A DNA stretch of 64,000 bases from NCBI RefSeq assembly GCF_003285015.1, contig NZ_QMFB01000004.1, positions 310,001 to 374,000 on the forward strand. The letters run 5' to 3'. The notes under the pieces are model-generated. The model ran no database searches and was not told the DNA's origin. It saw only the letters and a list, made by a program, of their open reading frames with translations. The DNA is from Paenibacillus contaminans. Lineage in GTDB: Bacteria > Bacillota > Bacilli > Paenibacillales > NBRC-103111. Position 1 is the stretch's first letter, and the number at the start of each line of letters is the position of its first letter. This document shows positions 51,540 to 59,409 of this stretch, one piece after another. A program made the position numbers and the translations under genes.

Positions 51540-52658
51540 ATGAATGTTTTGATTATCGCCCCCTGGCAAAACCCCGTTCCTCCTATCGTTGGAAGCTCGG
51601 TGGAGAACTGCATCTATCAAATCGCCAAAAAGCTTGCGCAAAAACACAGCGTAACCATTCTCAGCCGCAAAACGAAGCATTACCCGAGCCGCAGTCAAGA
51701 AGGGAATATGACGATCATCCGCGTTTCGGCATCGGGAGCAACTGGATATGTAAGAGCCGCTTTGAACCATGTCAAAGGCCGTCATTTCGACATGATCCAG
51801 ATCGATAACCGCCCAAGCTACGCGCCTGCAGTGAGAGCTTTTTTTCCGCATGCGAGGATATCCGTCTTCCTTCACTCCCTGACGTTTGTCTCCAGTCCGA
51901 TGACGTCCCGCGGGAAAGCGTCCCGGGATTTATCGCACGCCAATTTGATCGTCGGCAACAGCCGCTCGCTGCAGAGTAATCTCCGTTCCATGTTTCCGAA
52001 GCTCGCAGCCCGGGTCCGTTACGTCCATCTCGGCGCCAACCTGAAGCAATTTCAGCCGCCGTCCGCAGGACAAAGAGCGGCCGTTCGCCGAAAGTACGGC
52101 GTATCCGAACGATTCGCGATCGTTTTTGCCGGCAGGCTTATTCCGCGCAAGGGCATCCCGGTGCTCATCAAAGCGGCCAAAATCGCCAAAAAATCCGTAC
52201 CTGCCGTAAAGCTTGTCATCGCCGGAGGGACGGAAAAGGCTTCGTACAAGCGGCATTTGAAGCAGTTGGCGGAAAAACACGGCGTATCGACCCGTTTCCT
52301 CGGTTACGTTTCACGCAGCAGGATGCATGAAGTATACCGTATGGGCGACTGCATGGTTTGTCCCTCGCAAAAGCATGAAGCGTTCGGACTCGTTATCGTC
52401 GAATCGATGGCATGCGGGGTGCCGACGATCGGCTCGAAAATCGGGGGTATTCCGGAAATTATCCGTAACGGGGAGAACGGTCTGCTCGTTTCCGACTACC
52501 GGAACCCGCAAGCTTTTGCCCATGCGATCGTGAAGGTTTACAAGAACAAAACGCTCGCCCGCAAGTTATCCAGACAAGGCCGCCACGATGCGGTAAACAA
52601 ATTCGGCTGGGGCGCCACGGCGAGCCGGCTGGAAGCGATCTACAGGAAAAACGGCTGA
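51540..52658 (+). CDS. glycosyltransferase family 4 (GT4)
   Basis: This 372-residue GT-B fold enzyme has an N-terminal half starting MNVLIIAPWQNPVPP (acceptor side). The C-terminal half has FAGRLIPRKGIPVLIKA and the donor-binding E-x7-E motif in EAFGLVIVESMACGVPTIGS. The ATG follows AAAGGAGAG. It transfers a sugar from an activated nucleotide to a glycan or protein acceptor. The length and N-terminus resemble spore-coat or cell-envelope enzymes of the CotSA type, but that is only a resemblance. A terminator hairpin overlaps its stop codon. It stands alone, opposite to tRNA-Leu. Confidence 0.88.
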   Translation: MNVLIIAPWQNPVPPIVGSSVENCIYQIAKKLAQKHSVTILSRKTKHYPSRSQEGNMTIIRVSASGATGYVRAALNHVKGRHFDMIQIDNRPSYAPAVRAFFPHARISVFLHSLTFVSSPMTSRGKASRDLSHANLIVGNSRSLQSNLRSMFPKLAARVRYVHLGANLKQFQPPSAGQRAAVRRKYGVSERFAIVFAGRLIPRKGIPVLIKAAKIAKKSVPAVKLVIAGGTEKASYKRHLKQLAEKHGVSTRFLGYVSRSRMHEVYRMGDCMVCPSQKHEAFGLVIVESMACGVPTIGSKIGGIPEIIRNGENGLLVSDYRNPQAFAHAIVKVYKNKTLARKLSRQGRHDAVNKFGWGATASRLEAIYRKNG

Positions 52659-52676
52659 TAACAGCCGTTTTTTTAC
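52649..52676 (+). terminator. terminator overlapping the GT4 stop codon
   Basis: AAACGGCT pairs with AGCCGTTT (52649-52670) around GATAAC, followed by a run of T residues. The TGA stop of the glycosyltransferase gene is in the loop side of the left arm. Confidence 0.9.
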
Positions 52677-52685
52677 TTAGTAAAT
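52673..52685. promoter_or_regulatory. palindrome in ROK regulator promoter, candidate operator
   Basis: TTTACTTAGTAAA is a perfect 13-base palindrome 50-62 bp before the chosen ROK start and just upstream of an AT-rich promoter-like ATGCTACAAT. ROK repressors of the XylR/NagC type usually bind such AT-rich palindromes and control themselves. A related half-site, ATATAATTTACTTATT, lies at 54067-54082 before the ceramidase-domain gene. Confidence 0.45.
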
Positions 52686-52734
52686 TATATATGCTACAAT
52701 GAAGCAAACCACGCACGGAAGGGACGAAACGCAA

Positions 52735-53853
52735 ATGAACTTACATCCGTCGGAGATCGAGGTTTTGCAGGCGATCCGGCAAAGCGACGGGATATCGCGG
52801 AAGCTGCTGGCGGAGAAAACCGGATTTTCGCAGGCGTCCATCACGAAGCTCACCAAATCGCTTATGGATCAGGGCTACATTATGGAAGGGGAAAAAATCG
52901 GGCGCGGTCTCGGCAGGAAAGAGGTTTTGCTTTATCCCCACCCGGACAAATTCGCTTTTCTCGGCATCGATATAGGCGGCTACCGGATCCGGTTCGCGCT
53001 ATCCAACAACAGGCTCGATATTAAGCACCACGCCGAATTTTTAATTAGCGAGCTGCTGCAAGCGGATGATTTGTCGGCCGAGCTCCTGATTAGGGTCGAA
53101 GCTTTCCTGCAGGCTGCCGGTACGGAAGCGGTCGATGCGATCGGCATCGGCGTTACGGGCATTATCGACAAGACGCAGAGGAAAATCATGAACATTCCGA
53201 ATGCCCGCGGATGGGACGATCTGCCTATCGCCGACCAGTTCGAAGAACGGTTCGGTTGCCCGGTTTATTTGGAAGAGAGCGGCAGAGCGATGGCTTACGC
53301 CGAGAAAGTGGCGGGCAAGGCCAAAACCACCGACGATTTCATTACCGTTTACATCGCCTACGGAATCGCCGCAGGTATTTTTATTAACGGGAGACTGATG
53401 AGAGGCGTCAATAACGCGGCCGGCCTGCTCGGCCATATTACGGTCGACGAGAAAGCCGGCAGATGCAGCTGCGGAAATTACGGCTGTCTCGAAAACCTCG
53501 TTACGTACCCGATGCTCGCAAGCCGGTTCAAAAGCAGGAGCGGATCAACGCTTTCCTTTGCGGAAGCCTATCAAATGAACGACAAGGATGCGCTTGACGT
53601 TTGTTTGGAAGCGGGGGAAGCGATCGGCATCGCGATCAGCAATGTGATCAATTTATTCAATCCGGAAATTATTTATTTAGGCGGTCCTGTTTTCGAACGG
53701 TTTCCAATCGTATTCGAAGAAGTCAGGCGAACTGTTCTATTACGCGCAAACCGCTTCGCCACCTTGGGCATGCAGCTTGAAACGAACTCTTTCGGCGACC
53801 GCCAAGGCATCGTAGGCGCTCTTGCGCTGGCCAGCGCTTCATTTGTTTCCTGA
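52735..53853 (+). CDS. ROK-family transcriptional regulator
   Basis: This 372-residue protein (ATG 52735, after GGAAGGGACG; an ATG 12 codons upstream has no site) has an N-terminal winged helix with SRKLLAEKTGFSQASITKLTKSLMDQG and a ROK sugar-kinase-like domain with FLGIDIGGYRIRFAL and IGIGVTGIID. The zinc motif GRCSCGNYGCLE is intact. It senses a sugar or derivative and probably represses nearby genes. Its likely target is the ceramidase-domain/DegT pair that follows, or itself. It ends with a strong terminator. Confidence 0.9.
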   Translation: MNLHPSEIEVLQAIRQSDGISRKLLAEKTGFSQASITKLTKSLMDQGYIMEGEKIGRGLGRKEVLLYPHPDKFAFLGIDIGGYRIRFALSNNRLDIKHHAEFLISELLQADDLSAELLIRVEAFLQAAGTEAVDAIGIGVTGIIDKTQRKIMNIPNARGWDDLPIADQFEERFGCPVYLEESGRAMAYAEKVAGKAKTTDDFITVYIAYGIAAGIFINGRLMRGVNNAAGLLGHITVDEKAGRCSCGNYGCLENLVTYPMLASRFKSRSGSTLSFAEAYQMNDKDALDVCLEAGEAIGIAISNVINLFNPEIIYLGGPVFERFPIVFEEVRRTVLLRANRFATLGMQLETNSFGDRQGIVGALALASASFVS

Positions 53854-53860
53854 GATTCCG

Positions 53861-53888
53861 CCATCTTCGAAGAAGATGGTTTTTTTGT
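53861..53888 (+). terminator. terminator after the ROK regulator
   Basis: CCATCTT (53861-53867) pairs with AAGATGG (53873-53879), followed by a run of seven T residues. Confidence 0.92.
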
Positions 53889-53926
53889 TTTATCGGAAAG
53901 CATATCGTGGAAGCAGCTCTAAACCT

Positions 53927-54009
53927 CGGTAAACGCGCCAGTCCTAGGCTTATGCATACGAAGTCGCTTTCTTTGAAAGCGTTTAGGACGGCGAAGCCGT
54001 TTATCCTTG
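53927..54009 (+). repeat. 83-bp repeat, left copy of inverted pair
   Basis: It runs from CGGTAAACGCGCCAGTCCTA to GGCGAAGCCGTTTATCCTTG and matches, as an inverted copy of identical length, 56623-56705 at about nine positions in ten by eye. It has imperfect self-complementarity at its ends (GTAAACGCGCC against GGCGAAGCCGTTTAT) and a central CTTTCTTTGAAAG palindrome, so it could form a hairpin. Confidence 0.8.
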
Positions 54010-54124
54010 CGTCCAAAATAATCGTCCGACAGCCATAAAAAGCATTTACAACTTCATTGCGTGCATATATAATTTACTTATTGAATTAATACATCACCTT
54101 AATTTATTTTGAAGGAAAGGAAAG

Positions 54125-55315
54125 ATGGTTATGGAGCAGGGCGTTTTAAAAGCCGCTTTTCGCAAAGTAAACATAACTCCCGAGGAAACGGCACCGCTGC
54201 AAGGGTATGACCCGGCATTATACATTGCCGATCCCGCCAAAGATATTCTGGACGACTTGTATGCGCGAGTGCTCGTGCTCGACGACGGAAACGAGCGTCA
54301 AGTCTTGATAAGCGTAGATTGCGGTCTGTCGAACGAGCAGCCGTTCCATGCCGCGATGAAAGATCGAGCCGAGTATAGAGTTCTTTGCGAAGCCTTCCCT
54401 TCCGGCTCCCGGCGCTTATGGAGCGAAGCCGCAGAAACGCGCGAATCGAACGTATCCGTTCACGCCACGCACACGCACAGCGCTCCTGCTCATTTCGGCG
54501 GCAAATATGTCGCACGAATCGATCAGGCGGTTCGCGAAGCGGTCTCCGGACTGCAGCCCATCCGGGTCAAAGCGTGTTGCGGAGAGACGGCCGTTTCGGT
54601 GAACCGGCGCCCGCACCTTAGGCACAACGACGCGTTACCGATCGATAAGACGCTAAGCGTAGCCGTTCTGGAGAGCCTGGACGGACAGCCGATCGGCGCG
54701 ATCGTCAATTGCGCCGTTCATCCCACCCTGCTGATCAATCCGTACAACCGGGTTTCCGCCGAATTTGTCGGGCTGGCCATGAGCGAATGGGAAAACAAGC
54801 TGGGCGGCGGTTTTACAGCGATGTTCCTGCAGGGCTTTTGCGGCGATGTCGGACCTTACGGCCACATGCGGGACGAGAAAGAAGATACGTATCCATGGGT
54901 GCGGCGGCTGGCGCTCCAGTTTTACGCGGAGGCCGCAGAGCTGGCCGAGCGCGCAGTCCCTCTCGAAGCGGGGGTTGTAAAACGCGCGGTCAAAACGATA
55001 AGCCTTCCGGCCTACGACGGCTATTTAACCCCGTCGATCGAATCGGAAATAAGCGCGCTGCGGATCGGCGAAACGCTGATCTTCTCCGCCTCTCACGAGG
55101 TGTTCAGCGGGTATGCCGCTCTCTTGAGACCGCATTCACCTGCCGCCTATCCCATGTTCTGCGGCGTAGCGAACGGTTATGCCGGCTACCTGCCTACCCC
55201 CGAAGCCTTCCGTGACGGGCTCGGCGGCTATGAGCTCAATACCACGCCCTACTGCGAGGAAGCGGGGAAACGGTTCGTCGAAGAAGCGACCGCTCTTCTT
55301 CGGCAGCTGGATTAA
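54125..55315 (+). CDS. neutral/alkaline ceramidase N-terminal-domain-like protein
   Basis: This 396-residue protein starts MVMEQGVLKAAFRKVNITP, followed by LQGYDPALY and ARVLVLDDG, the opening of the neutral/alkaline non-lysosomal ceramidase domain. The zinc-type histidine cluster HATHTHSAPAH and a later CAVHPTLL are present. There is no signal peptide, so it is cytoplasmic, and the C-terminal ceramidase domain is absent. Members of this short bacterial group are widespread in sugar-metabolism loci and mostly uncharacterised; they are unlikely to be true ceramidases. AAGGAAAGGAAAG precedes the ATG. It pairs with the DegT aminotransferase 44 bp downstream. Confidence 0.82.
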   Translation: MVMEQGVLKAAFRKVNITPEETAPLQGYDPALYIADPAKDILDDLYARVLVLDDGNERQVLISVDCGLSNEQPFHAAMKDRAEYRVLCEAFPSGSRRLWSEAAETRESNVSVHATHTHSAPAHFGGKYVARIDQAVREAVSGLQPIRVKACCGETAVSVNRRPHLRHNDALPIDKTLSVAVLESLDGQPIGAIVNCAVHPTLLINPYNRVSAEFVGLAMSEWENKLGGGFTAMFLQGFCGDVGPYGHMRDEKEDTYPWVRRLALQFYAEAAELAERAVPLEAGVVKRAVKTISLPAYDGYLTPSIESEISALRIGETLIFSASHEVFSGYAALLRPHSPAAYPMFCGVANGYAGYLPTPEAFRDGLGGYELNTTPYCEEAGKRFVEEATALLRQLD

Positions 55316-55359
55316 ACACATGATTTTATCCTATTTTTTTTGAGAGAGGACGTATAAAC

Positions 55360-56613
55360 ATGATAAACGGCGAACATACACCCGTTAGAACAAAACCTTG
55401 GAATTTCGGTCTGCACAGCACCGAGGAATTTGGAGAATTGGAGAAGGAATTGGTGCTGGGCGTTATCGACAAGAAAAGAGTGTTCCGCTACTCCGGAGGG
55501 GACCGCGCGCAATCCGAAGCATACAGGCTTGAAGAACTGTACCGGAGCCGTACCGGCGCCAACCACGCTCTTGCCCTTAATGCCGGGACATCGGCGCTTG
55601 TGACCGCTTTGATCGGGGCCGGCATCGGTCCCGGCGACGAAGTAATCGTCCCGGCTTATACGTATATCGCGACTGCCGCCGCAGTGCTCATAGCGAGAGC
55701 CGTCCCCGTCATCGTAGAGATCGACGACTCGCTGACGCTCGATCCCAAGGCGTTCGAGGCGGCCATTACTCCTTATACGAAAGCGGTCATCCCCGTACAT
55801 ATGCGGGGCGTGCCTTGCCGGATGGATGAAATCATGACGATCGCAAACAAACACGGTCTTATCGTCATCGAAGACGTGGCGCAAGCGAACGGAGGCTCCT
55901 ATAAGGGCAAGCCGCTAGGCTCCTTCGGTCGCGCGGGCTGCTTCAGCTTTCAGCAATATAAGCTCGTTACGGCAGGAGAAGGCGGCATGCTTGTGACGAA
56001 CGACGATACGGTTTACGCGCGGGCCAACATTTATCATGATTCGGCGTTCGTGTATTGGGACCAGAACGTGGCGAACAGCCACCCTCCATTCCCCGGCGAA
56101 AACTATAGGCTCAGCGAAATCAACGCGGCGCTCGCCCTTGCCCAATCGCAGCGGATCGACGAGCTCATTGTTAAGCTGCAGCAAATCAAACAAACGATTA
56201 CGGCAGGGATCGAAGACTTGAGTCAAATCCGTTTGCAAACGATCCCCGACTCGGAAGGCGACGTTTCGTACAGCCTCGTCTTTTATTTGCCGACCGCCGA
56301 GCAAGCGCAAGCTTTCTCCGCCCGTTTGGCCAAAGAAGGCATTCCGAACGGAACGATCAACAATAACGGCTTCGCCGACCGCCATATTTACAAAAATTGG
56401 TCCTACGTCATGGAGAAACGCGGAGCATCCGAGCACGATACGCCTTGGAACTGCCAAAGCTACAAAGGCAATGTCAGCTATTCGCCGGATATGTGTCCGA
56501 AATCGCTTGACTGGCTCAACCGCGCGATCGGGATCGGCCTGCATCAGCGGATGACGGAAGAGGATTGCCAAGACGTGATACAAGCGATTCGCGTAACGGC
56601 TGCGTCTATGTAA
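55360..56613 (+). CDS. DegT/DnrJ/EryC1 family PLP aminotransferase
   Basis: This 417-residue fold-type I sugar aminotransferase has NAGTSALVTALIGAGIGPGDEVI and VIEDVAQANGGSYKGK (aspartate pairing with the PLP ring). The PLP lysine is in FSFQQYKLVTAGEGGM, with ENYRLSEINAALALAQ near the active site. It moves an amino group from glutamate or glutamine to a keto-sugar or keto-cyclitol. GAGAGGACGTATAAAC precedes the ATG. It is co-transcribed with the ceramidase-domain gene; no nucleotide-sugar genes are next to it, so its substrate may be a free keto-sugar or inosose. The two-gene unit is flanked by 83-bp inverted repeats. Confidence 0.88.
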   Translation: MINGEHTPVRTKPWNFGLHSTEEFGELEKELVLGVIDKKRVFRYSGGDRAQSEAYRLEELYRSRTGANHALALNAGTSALVTALIGAGIGPGDEVIVPAYTYIATAAAVLIARAVPVIVEIDDSLTLDPKAFEAAITPYTKAVIPVHMRGVPCRMDEIMTIANKHGLIVIEDVAQANGGSYKGKPLGSFGRAGCFSFQQYKLVTAGEGGMLVTNDDTVYARANIYHDSAFVYWDQNVANSHPPFPGENYRLSEINAALALAQSQRIDELIVKLQQIKQTITAGIEDLSQIRLQTIPDSEGDVSYSLVFYLPTAEQAQAFSARLAKEGIPNGTINNNGFADRHIYKNWSYVMEKRGASEHDTPWNCQSYKGNVSYSPDMCPKSLDWLNRAIGIGLHQRMTEEDCQDVIQAIRVTAASM

Positions 56614-56622
56614 GTCTAATAT

Positions 56623-56705
56623 CAAGGATAAACGGCTTCCCCGTCCTAAACGCTTTCAAAGAAAGTGACTTCGTAAGCATAAGCTAAGGACAGGCGTGTT
56701 TACCG
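56623..56705 (-). repeat. 83-bp repeat, right copy of inverted pair
   Basis: Inverted copy of 53927-54009 with the same length, beginning CAAGGATAAACGGCTTCCCC and ending GTTTACCG. It lies 10 bp after the DegT stop codon, so the two copies bracket exactly the ceramidase-domain and DegT genes. Confidence 0.8.
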
Positions 56706-56755
56706 TTGAATATTAGCACTTGATACATGAAACATATAAATTCCTTATATTAAAA

Positions 56756-56800
56756 AAAGAGCCCCTCGCACGCGACCTGCCGTCGCATGCGAGGGGCTTG
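56756..56800 (-). terminator. terminator of the 79-residue protein gene
   Basis: GCCCCTCGCA at 56761-56770 pairs with TGCGAGGGGC at 56788-56797. An inner GCGAC/GTCGC stem extends it. On the minus strand a run of T residues follows. Confidence 0.93.
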
Positions 56801-56810
56801 ATTTTGCCGC

Positions 56811-57050
56811 TTAAGATTCGGCCGAATTATCGGCAAACATTTGTTTAATGAGCGTCGCTTTACGCCGCTTGCCTTTGATCCATGCAAAGAAGTCCGGGTC
56901 TTTCCTGATATTGTCCAGAAACCGGTCTACGACCTCATCCTCGGAAAACCCCGTATATTCGGCATAATATTTCACAACCATTCTCGTACGTTCGGATACT
57001 TGCCAATCCACTTTGCTGGCAAGCTTTTGAACGGGCTTGAGAAACTGCAT
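56811..57050 (-). CDS. small protein of unknown function, 79 residues
   Basis: A soluble, mostly helical protein of 79 residues: MQFLKPVQKLASKVDWQVSE, then RMVVKYYAEYTGFSEDEVVD, and the basic segment IKGKRRKATLI. The regular amphipathic pattern and its own strong terminator argue that it is a real gene. A DNA- or RNA-binding ribbon-helix-helix-like protein is possible from VVKYYAEYTGFSEDEVVDRF but unproven. I do not recognise a named family. It is transcribed leftward, 52 bp after the proline-rich membrane protein gene, and may be the last gene of that operon. Confidence 0.75.
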   Translation of the reverse strand: MQFLKPVQKLASKVDWQVSERTRMVVKYYAEYTGFSEDEVVDRFLDNIRKDPDFFAWIKGKRRKATLIKQMFADNSAES

Positions 57051-57102
57051 CCTTGTACCCCCAATGGATTCTTGATGATCGCACCGTAAGCGAAAGCGGC
57101 AT

Positions 57103-57777
57103 TTATTGATGTTTACCTTGGCTAAGGCCGTACTTAGCCGCGATATCGATCAGCCGGTTATATTCCTCCGCCGTCAGCTTTTTCATGATGATTTTTTTGG
57201 CTTCGCCCTTTTCTTCATTCGATAGGCCGCCGCCCGCCAACTTCTTCAACGTATCGATGTCGCTCGCGTTCAGTTTCTTGAGCAAGGTCGACAAAACGGC
57301 CGTTTTCTCCTTTATCGTGATCTTTTCCTCAACCGCTTCGGCCTTATCCTGAGAAATATCCGGCTTAAACGTGGCATGCGGCTGTTCAGTCTGCGATGCC
57401 GGCAGCCCTTTCGGCTGACCGGTTCCTGACGGACCCGGAGAATCCGCTGGTGTTTTCGTTTGTCCATGGGACGCATCCGGTACGAGAGACGGCTCGGGGG
57501 AACCGGGCGGCCGGCTTGCTGGAGGAGATGTCCGGCTGCCTTCGGGATCGGATGAAGCACCGTCTTCCGGTTTCGCTTCAGACGGTTTCGGTCTTTCGTC
57601 GGCTTGCGAAGCGCCTGCAGCCGAAACCTGCAGTTGGTCGGCAGGAAGCTCCGCATGGATGGCAATCGATTTCAAGAACCGGTCGACCGCATAATCCATC
57701 AGAAGGTAACCGGAGATCGCCAAAATGATGAGCAGCGCCCCGGACCATAAGAGCAGCTTCCTCACATTGATTTTCAT
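57103..57777 (-). CDS. single-pass membrane protein with proline-rich linker
   Basis: This 224-residue protein has a short basic N-terminus MKINVRKLLLW, one transmembrane helix (about 8-30), then a long Pro/Ser/Gly/Gln-rich extracellular linker (about 55-140). The C-terminal helical domain of about 70 residues includes LNASDIDTLKKLAGGG and KKLTAEEYNRLIDIAAKYG. The ATG at 57777 is preceded by GCAGGTGAAAAG and lies 5 bp after the VanZ stop. I do not know the family. The C-terminal domain could be a small protein-interaction module. Position in an operon with a VanZ protein suggests an envelope role. Confidence 0.75.
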   Translation of the reverse strand: MKINVRKLLLWSGALLIILAISGYLLMDYAVDRFLKSIAIHAELPADQLQVSAAGASQADERPKPSEAKPEDGASSDPEGSRTSPPASRPPGSPEPSLVPDASHGQTKTPADSPGPSGTGQPKGLPASQTEQPHATFKPDISQDKAEAVEEKITIKEKTAVLSTLLKKLNASDIDTLKKLAGGGLSNEEKGEAKKIIMKKLTAEEYNRLIDIAAKYGLSQGKHQ

Positions 57778-57782
57778 CCTTT

Positions 57783-58289
57783 TCACCTGCTTTGCTTCTT
57801 CTTCTGAATAACAAGAATAAGAGAAACAGCGGCCAGCCCCATCGCCGCTCCCATCATATCGATCCCTACGTCTTGTATCGCTCCGGTACGCTGGACGGCG
57901 CGGGTCTGGTTCCATTCATCCGTCATCGCGACCATTGCTGCGAACAATAAGACGACGGCAAACGTTACGGCCCGATTCAGCGAAAGAGGCTTCAGTGCGA
58001 CATAACACCAAATCGCCAACATGCCGTACATAAACATGTGCGCGCACTTGCGGAAAATAAATTCAAGGAAACGTAACGGTTCCTTCTTCGCGGGAATAAC
58101 CGAATTCCGATAACGAATCGTCCAATCCGGAATTCGGGCGCTCAGTTTTACGGATGAGACATGGCTTGTCAGAAACGGCTGCACGCTTTGCTCCGTATAT
58201 GACTGGGACGACAAACCGAAAATCAGCGCCAGCCATAACAGCAGCGGAACGGAATACGCTGTTTTTACCAAAATTGTCCGTTCGCCCAT
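57783..58289 (-). CDS. VanZ-family membrane protein
   Basis: This 168-residue protein has four hydrophobic helices. The family marks are FIFRKCAHMFMYGMLA and the acidic MTDEWNQTRAVQRTGAIQDV (VanZ D-E-x-x-Q pattern). VanZ-like proteins affect resistance to glycopeptides and lipids, but the mechanism is unclear and most are uncharacterised. The ATG overlaps the stop of the preceding 70-residue gene (TAATG), so it is translationally coupled. The segment between the first two helices is longer than in minimal VanZ proteins. Confidence 0.9.
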   Translation of the reverse strand: MGERTILVKTAYSVPLLLWLALIFGLSSQSYTEQSVQPFLTSHVSSVKLSARIPDWTIRYRNSVIPAKKEPLRFLEFIFRKCAHMFMYGMLAIWCYVALKPLSLNRAVTFAVVLLFAAMVAMTDEWNQTRAVQRTGAIQDVGIDMMGAAMGLAAVSLILVIQKKKQSR

Positions 58290-58501
58290 TACTCCACTGC
58301 AGAGGAAGGAAGCGGAGAATGCTCCCGCTTCTTTCTTGCCCGCGCCCTTGCTCCGCCATTGCCCGACAACTGTTCCATCCGCCTGCTGATCATACCCGTG
58401 AATACCGACTCCATCGCCACAATCTGCTCGATCGTCGCTTCTTGTTTGATGTAACGCACTGTTTTCTTGAACGCGCGCGGAAAGTCGTCGAATGTTTTCA
58501 T
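58289..58501 (-). CDS. small cytoplasmic protein, 70 residues, unknown
   Basis: This 70-residue protein begins MKTFDDFPRAFKKTVRYIK, continues with QEATIEQIVAMESVFTGMI, and ends in a basic ARARARKKREH tail. AGGGAGAGTGCGAA precedes its ATG, which overlaps the stop of the 54-residue gene upstream by 4 bp (ATGA), and its own stop overlaps the VanZ start. This double coupling is strong evidence for translation. No family is recognised. The amphipathic helix and basic tail could bind membrane or nucleic acid. Confidence 0.72.
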   Translation of the reverse strand: MKTFDDFPRAFKKTVRYIKQEATIEQIVAMESVFTGMISRRMEQLSGNGGARARARKKREHSPLPSSAVE

Positions 58502-58662
58502 TTCGCACTCTCCCTGCTAAAATCAAAATGATTCAAAAGGATGATTTTCAAATTTTCGATACACGGTCTAACTGCAATAGCGCGATCCTTCTGTGCCTCC
58601 GATATGAAACGCTGCAAATCCCGGCGAAAGCTCTCGCTTTCCTCCGTCGTCTTCACCATCAT
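58498..58662 (-). CDS. tiny protein, 54 residues, unknown
   Basis: A short frame of 54 residues: MMVKTTEESESFRRDLQRFI, then SEAQKDRAIAVRPCIENLKI, then ILLNHFDFSRESAK. It ends with TGA overlapping the next ATG (ATGA). AAGGCGGTGTG lies before the double ATG. It begins 32 bp after the acyltransferase stop, so it may be read from the glycan operon upstream. Support comes from the tight coupling and strongly helical, charged composition. No family is known to me. Confidence 0.55.
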   Translation of the reverse strand: MMVKTTEESESFRRDLQRFISEAQKDRAIAVRPCIENLKIILLNHFDFSRESAK

Positions 58663-58694
58663 CACACCGCCTTATATAGGATATCGAGCCTCGA

Positions 58695-59408
58695 TTATTG
58701 GTTTCGCAGCAGCTGCGCCTCGGGTACTTTGCGGAAAGGCCGTGCGGGTGTGCCCGCTACGATATCCTCCGCTTCCACATCCTTCGTTACGATGCTGCCT
58801 GCGGCAACGACGCCGTCGCAGCCGATCGTTTTACCCGGCAAAATCGTCACGTTCGCTCCGACCCGGCCGCCGGTTCGGATCGTTACGCCTTTGAATTTAT
58901 CGAAGCGCTCTTTCGTACGGGCCATAAAATTGTCGTTCGTCGTCACTACGCAAGGAGCGATGAATACATAATCCTCCAAAGTGGAGTAAGCCGTTATGTA
59001 ACAATTCGTTTCCAGCTTGCACTTCGTGCCGATCGTGCAATCGTTCTCGACCGCGGCGCCCCGCCCGATAATCGTTCCTGCGCCGACGGTAACCCGCTCG
59101 CGGATTGTGGCCAAGTCGGCGACGAAAACGTCGTTCCCGAGCTGCGCATGCGCGTAGATGACGGCCGAAGTGCCGATCGTGCAGCCGTCGCCGATAACGG
59201 CGGGCTGAGCCAAGCTTAAAGGCGTCTTTAATGCCGAGTTTTTCGCCCGCATCGGCTGTTTGCCGATCACCGCATTATCGTGGATGGTCACATTGCTACC
59301 GATGCAGGTCCCTTCATAAATAACGACGTTATTTCCGATGGTAATGTTGCTGCCGAAGTTGACGTTCTCGTGAATACTTACGTTTTTTCCAATTGTCAGC
59401 GTCTCCAA
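58695..59408 (-). CDS. left-handed beta-helix acyltransferase, WbpD-like
   Basis: This 237-residue protein is made almost wholly of hexapeptide repeats (IGKNVSIHENVNFGSNITIG and similar, with PAVIGDGCTIGTSAVIYAHA), which form a trimeric left-handed beta-helix. VIAPCVV-type and KTIGCDGVVAAGSIVTKD stretches carry the acetyl-CoA pocket pattern, and AGTPARPFRKV closes it. The start is TTG 59408 after AAAGGAGAGGG. It probably N-acetylates the amino group placed by the upstream DegT enzyme on a UDP-sugar, as WbpD does after WbpE. The WbpA/WbpB partners are not in the window. Confidence 0.85.
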   Translation of the reverse strand: METLTIGKNVSIHENVNFGSNITIGNNVVIYEGTCIGSNVTIHDNAVIGKQPMRAKNSALKTPLSLAQPAVIGDGCTIGTSAVIYAHAQLGNDVFVADLATIRERVTVGAGTIIGRGAAVENDCTIGTKCKLETNCYITAYSTLEDYVFIAPCVVTTNDNFMARTKERFDKFKGVTIRTGGRVGANVTILPGKTIGCDGVVAAGSIVTKDVEAEDIVAGTPARPFRKVPEAQLLRNQ

Positions 59409-59409
59409 G

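Noticed and set aside
54125..55315. True sphingolipid ceramidase
   Set aside because: No signal peptide and no C-terminal ceramidase domain; only the N-terminal domain fold is shared.
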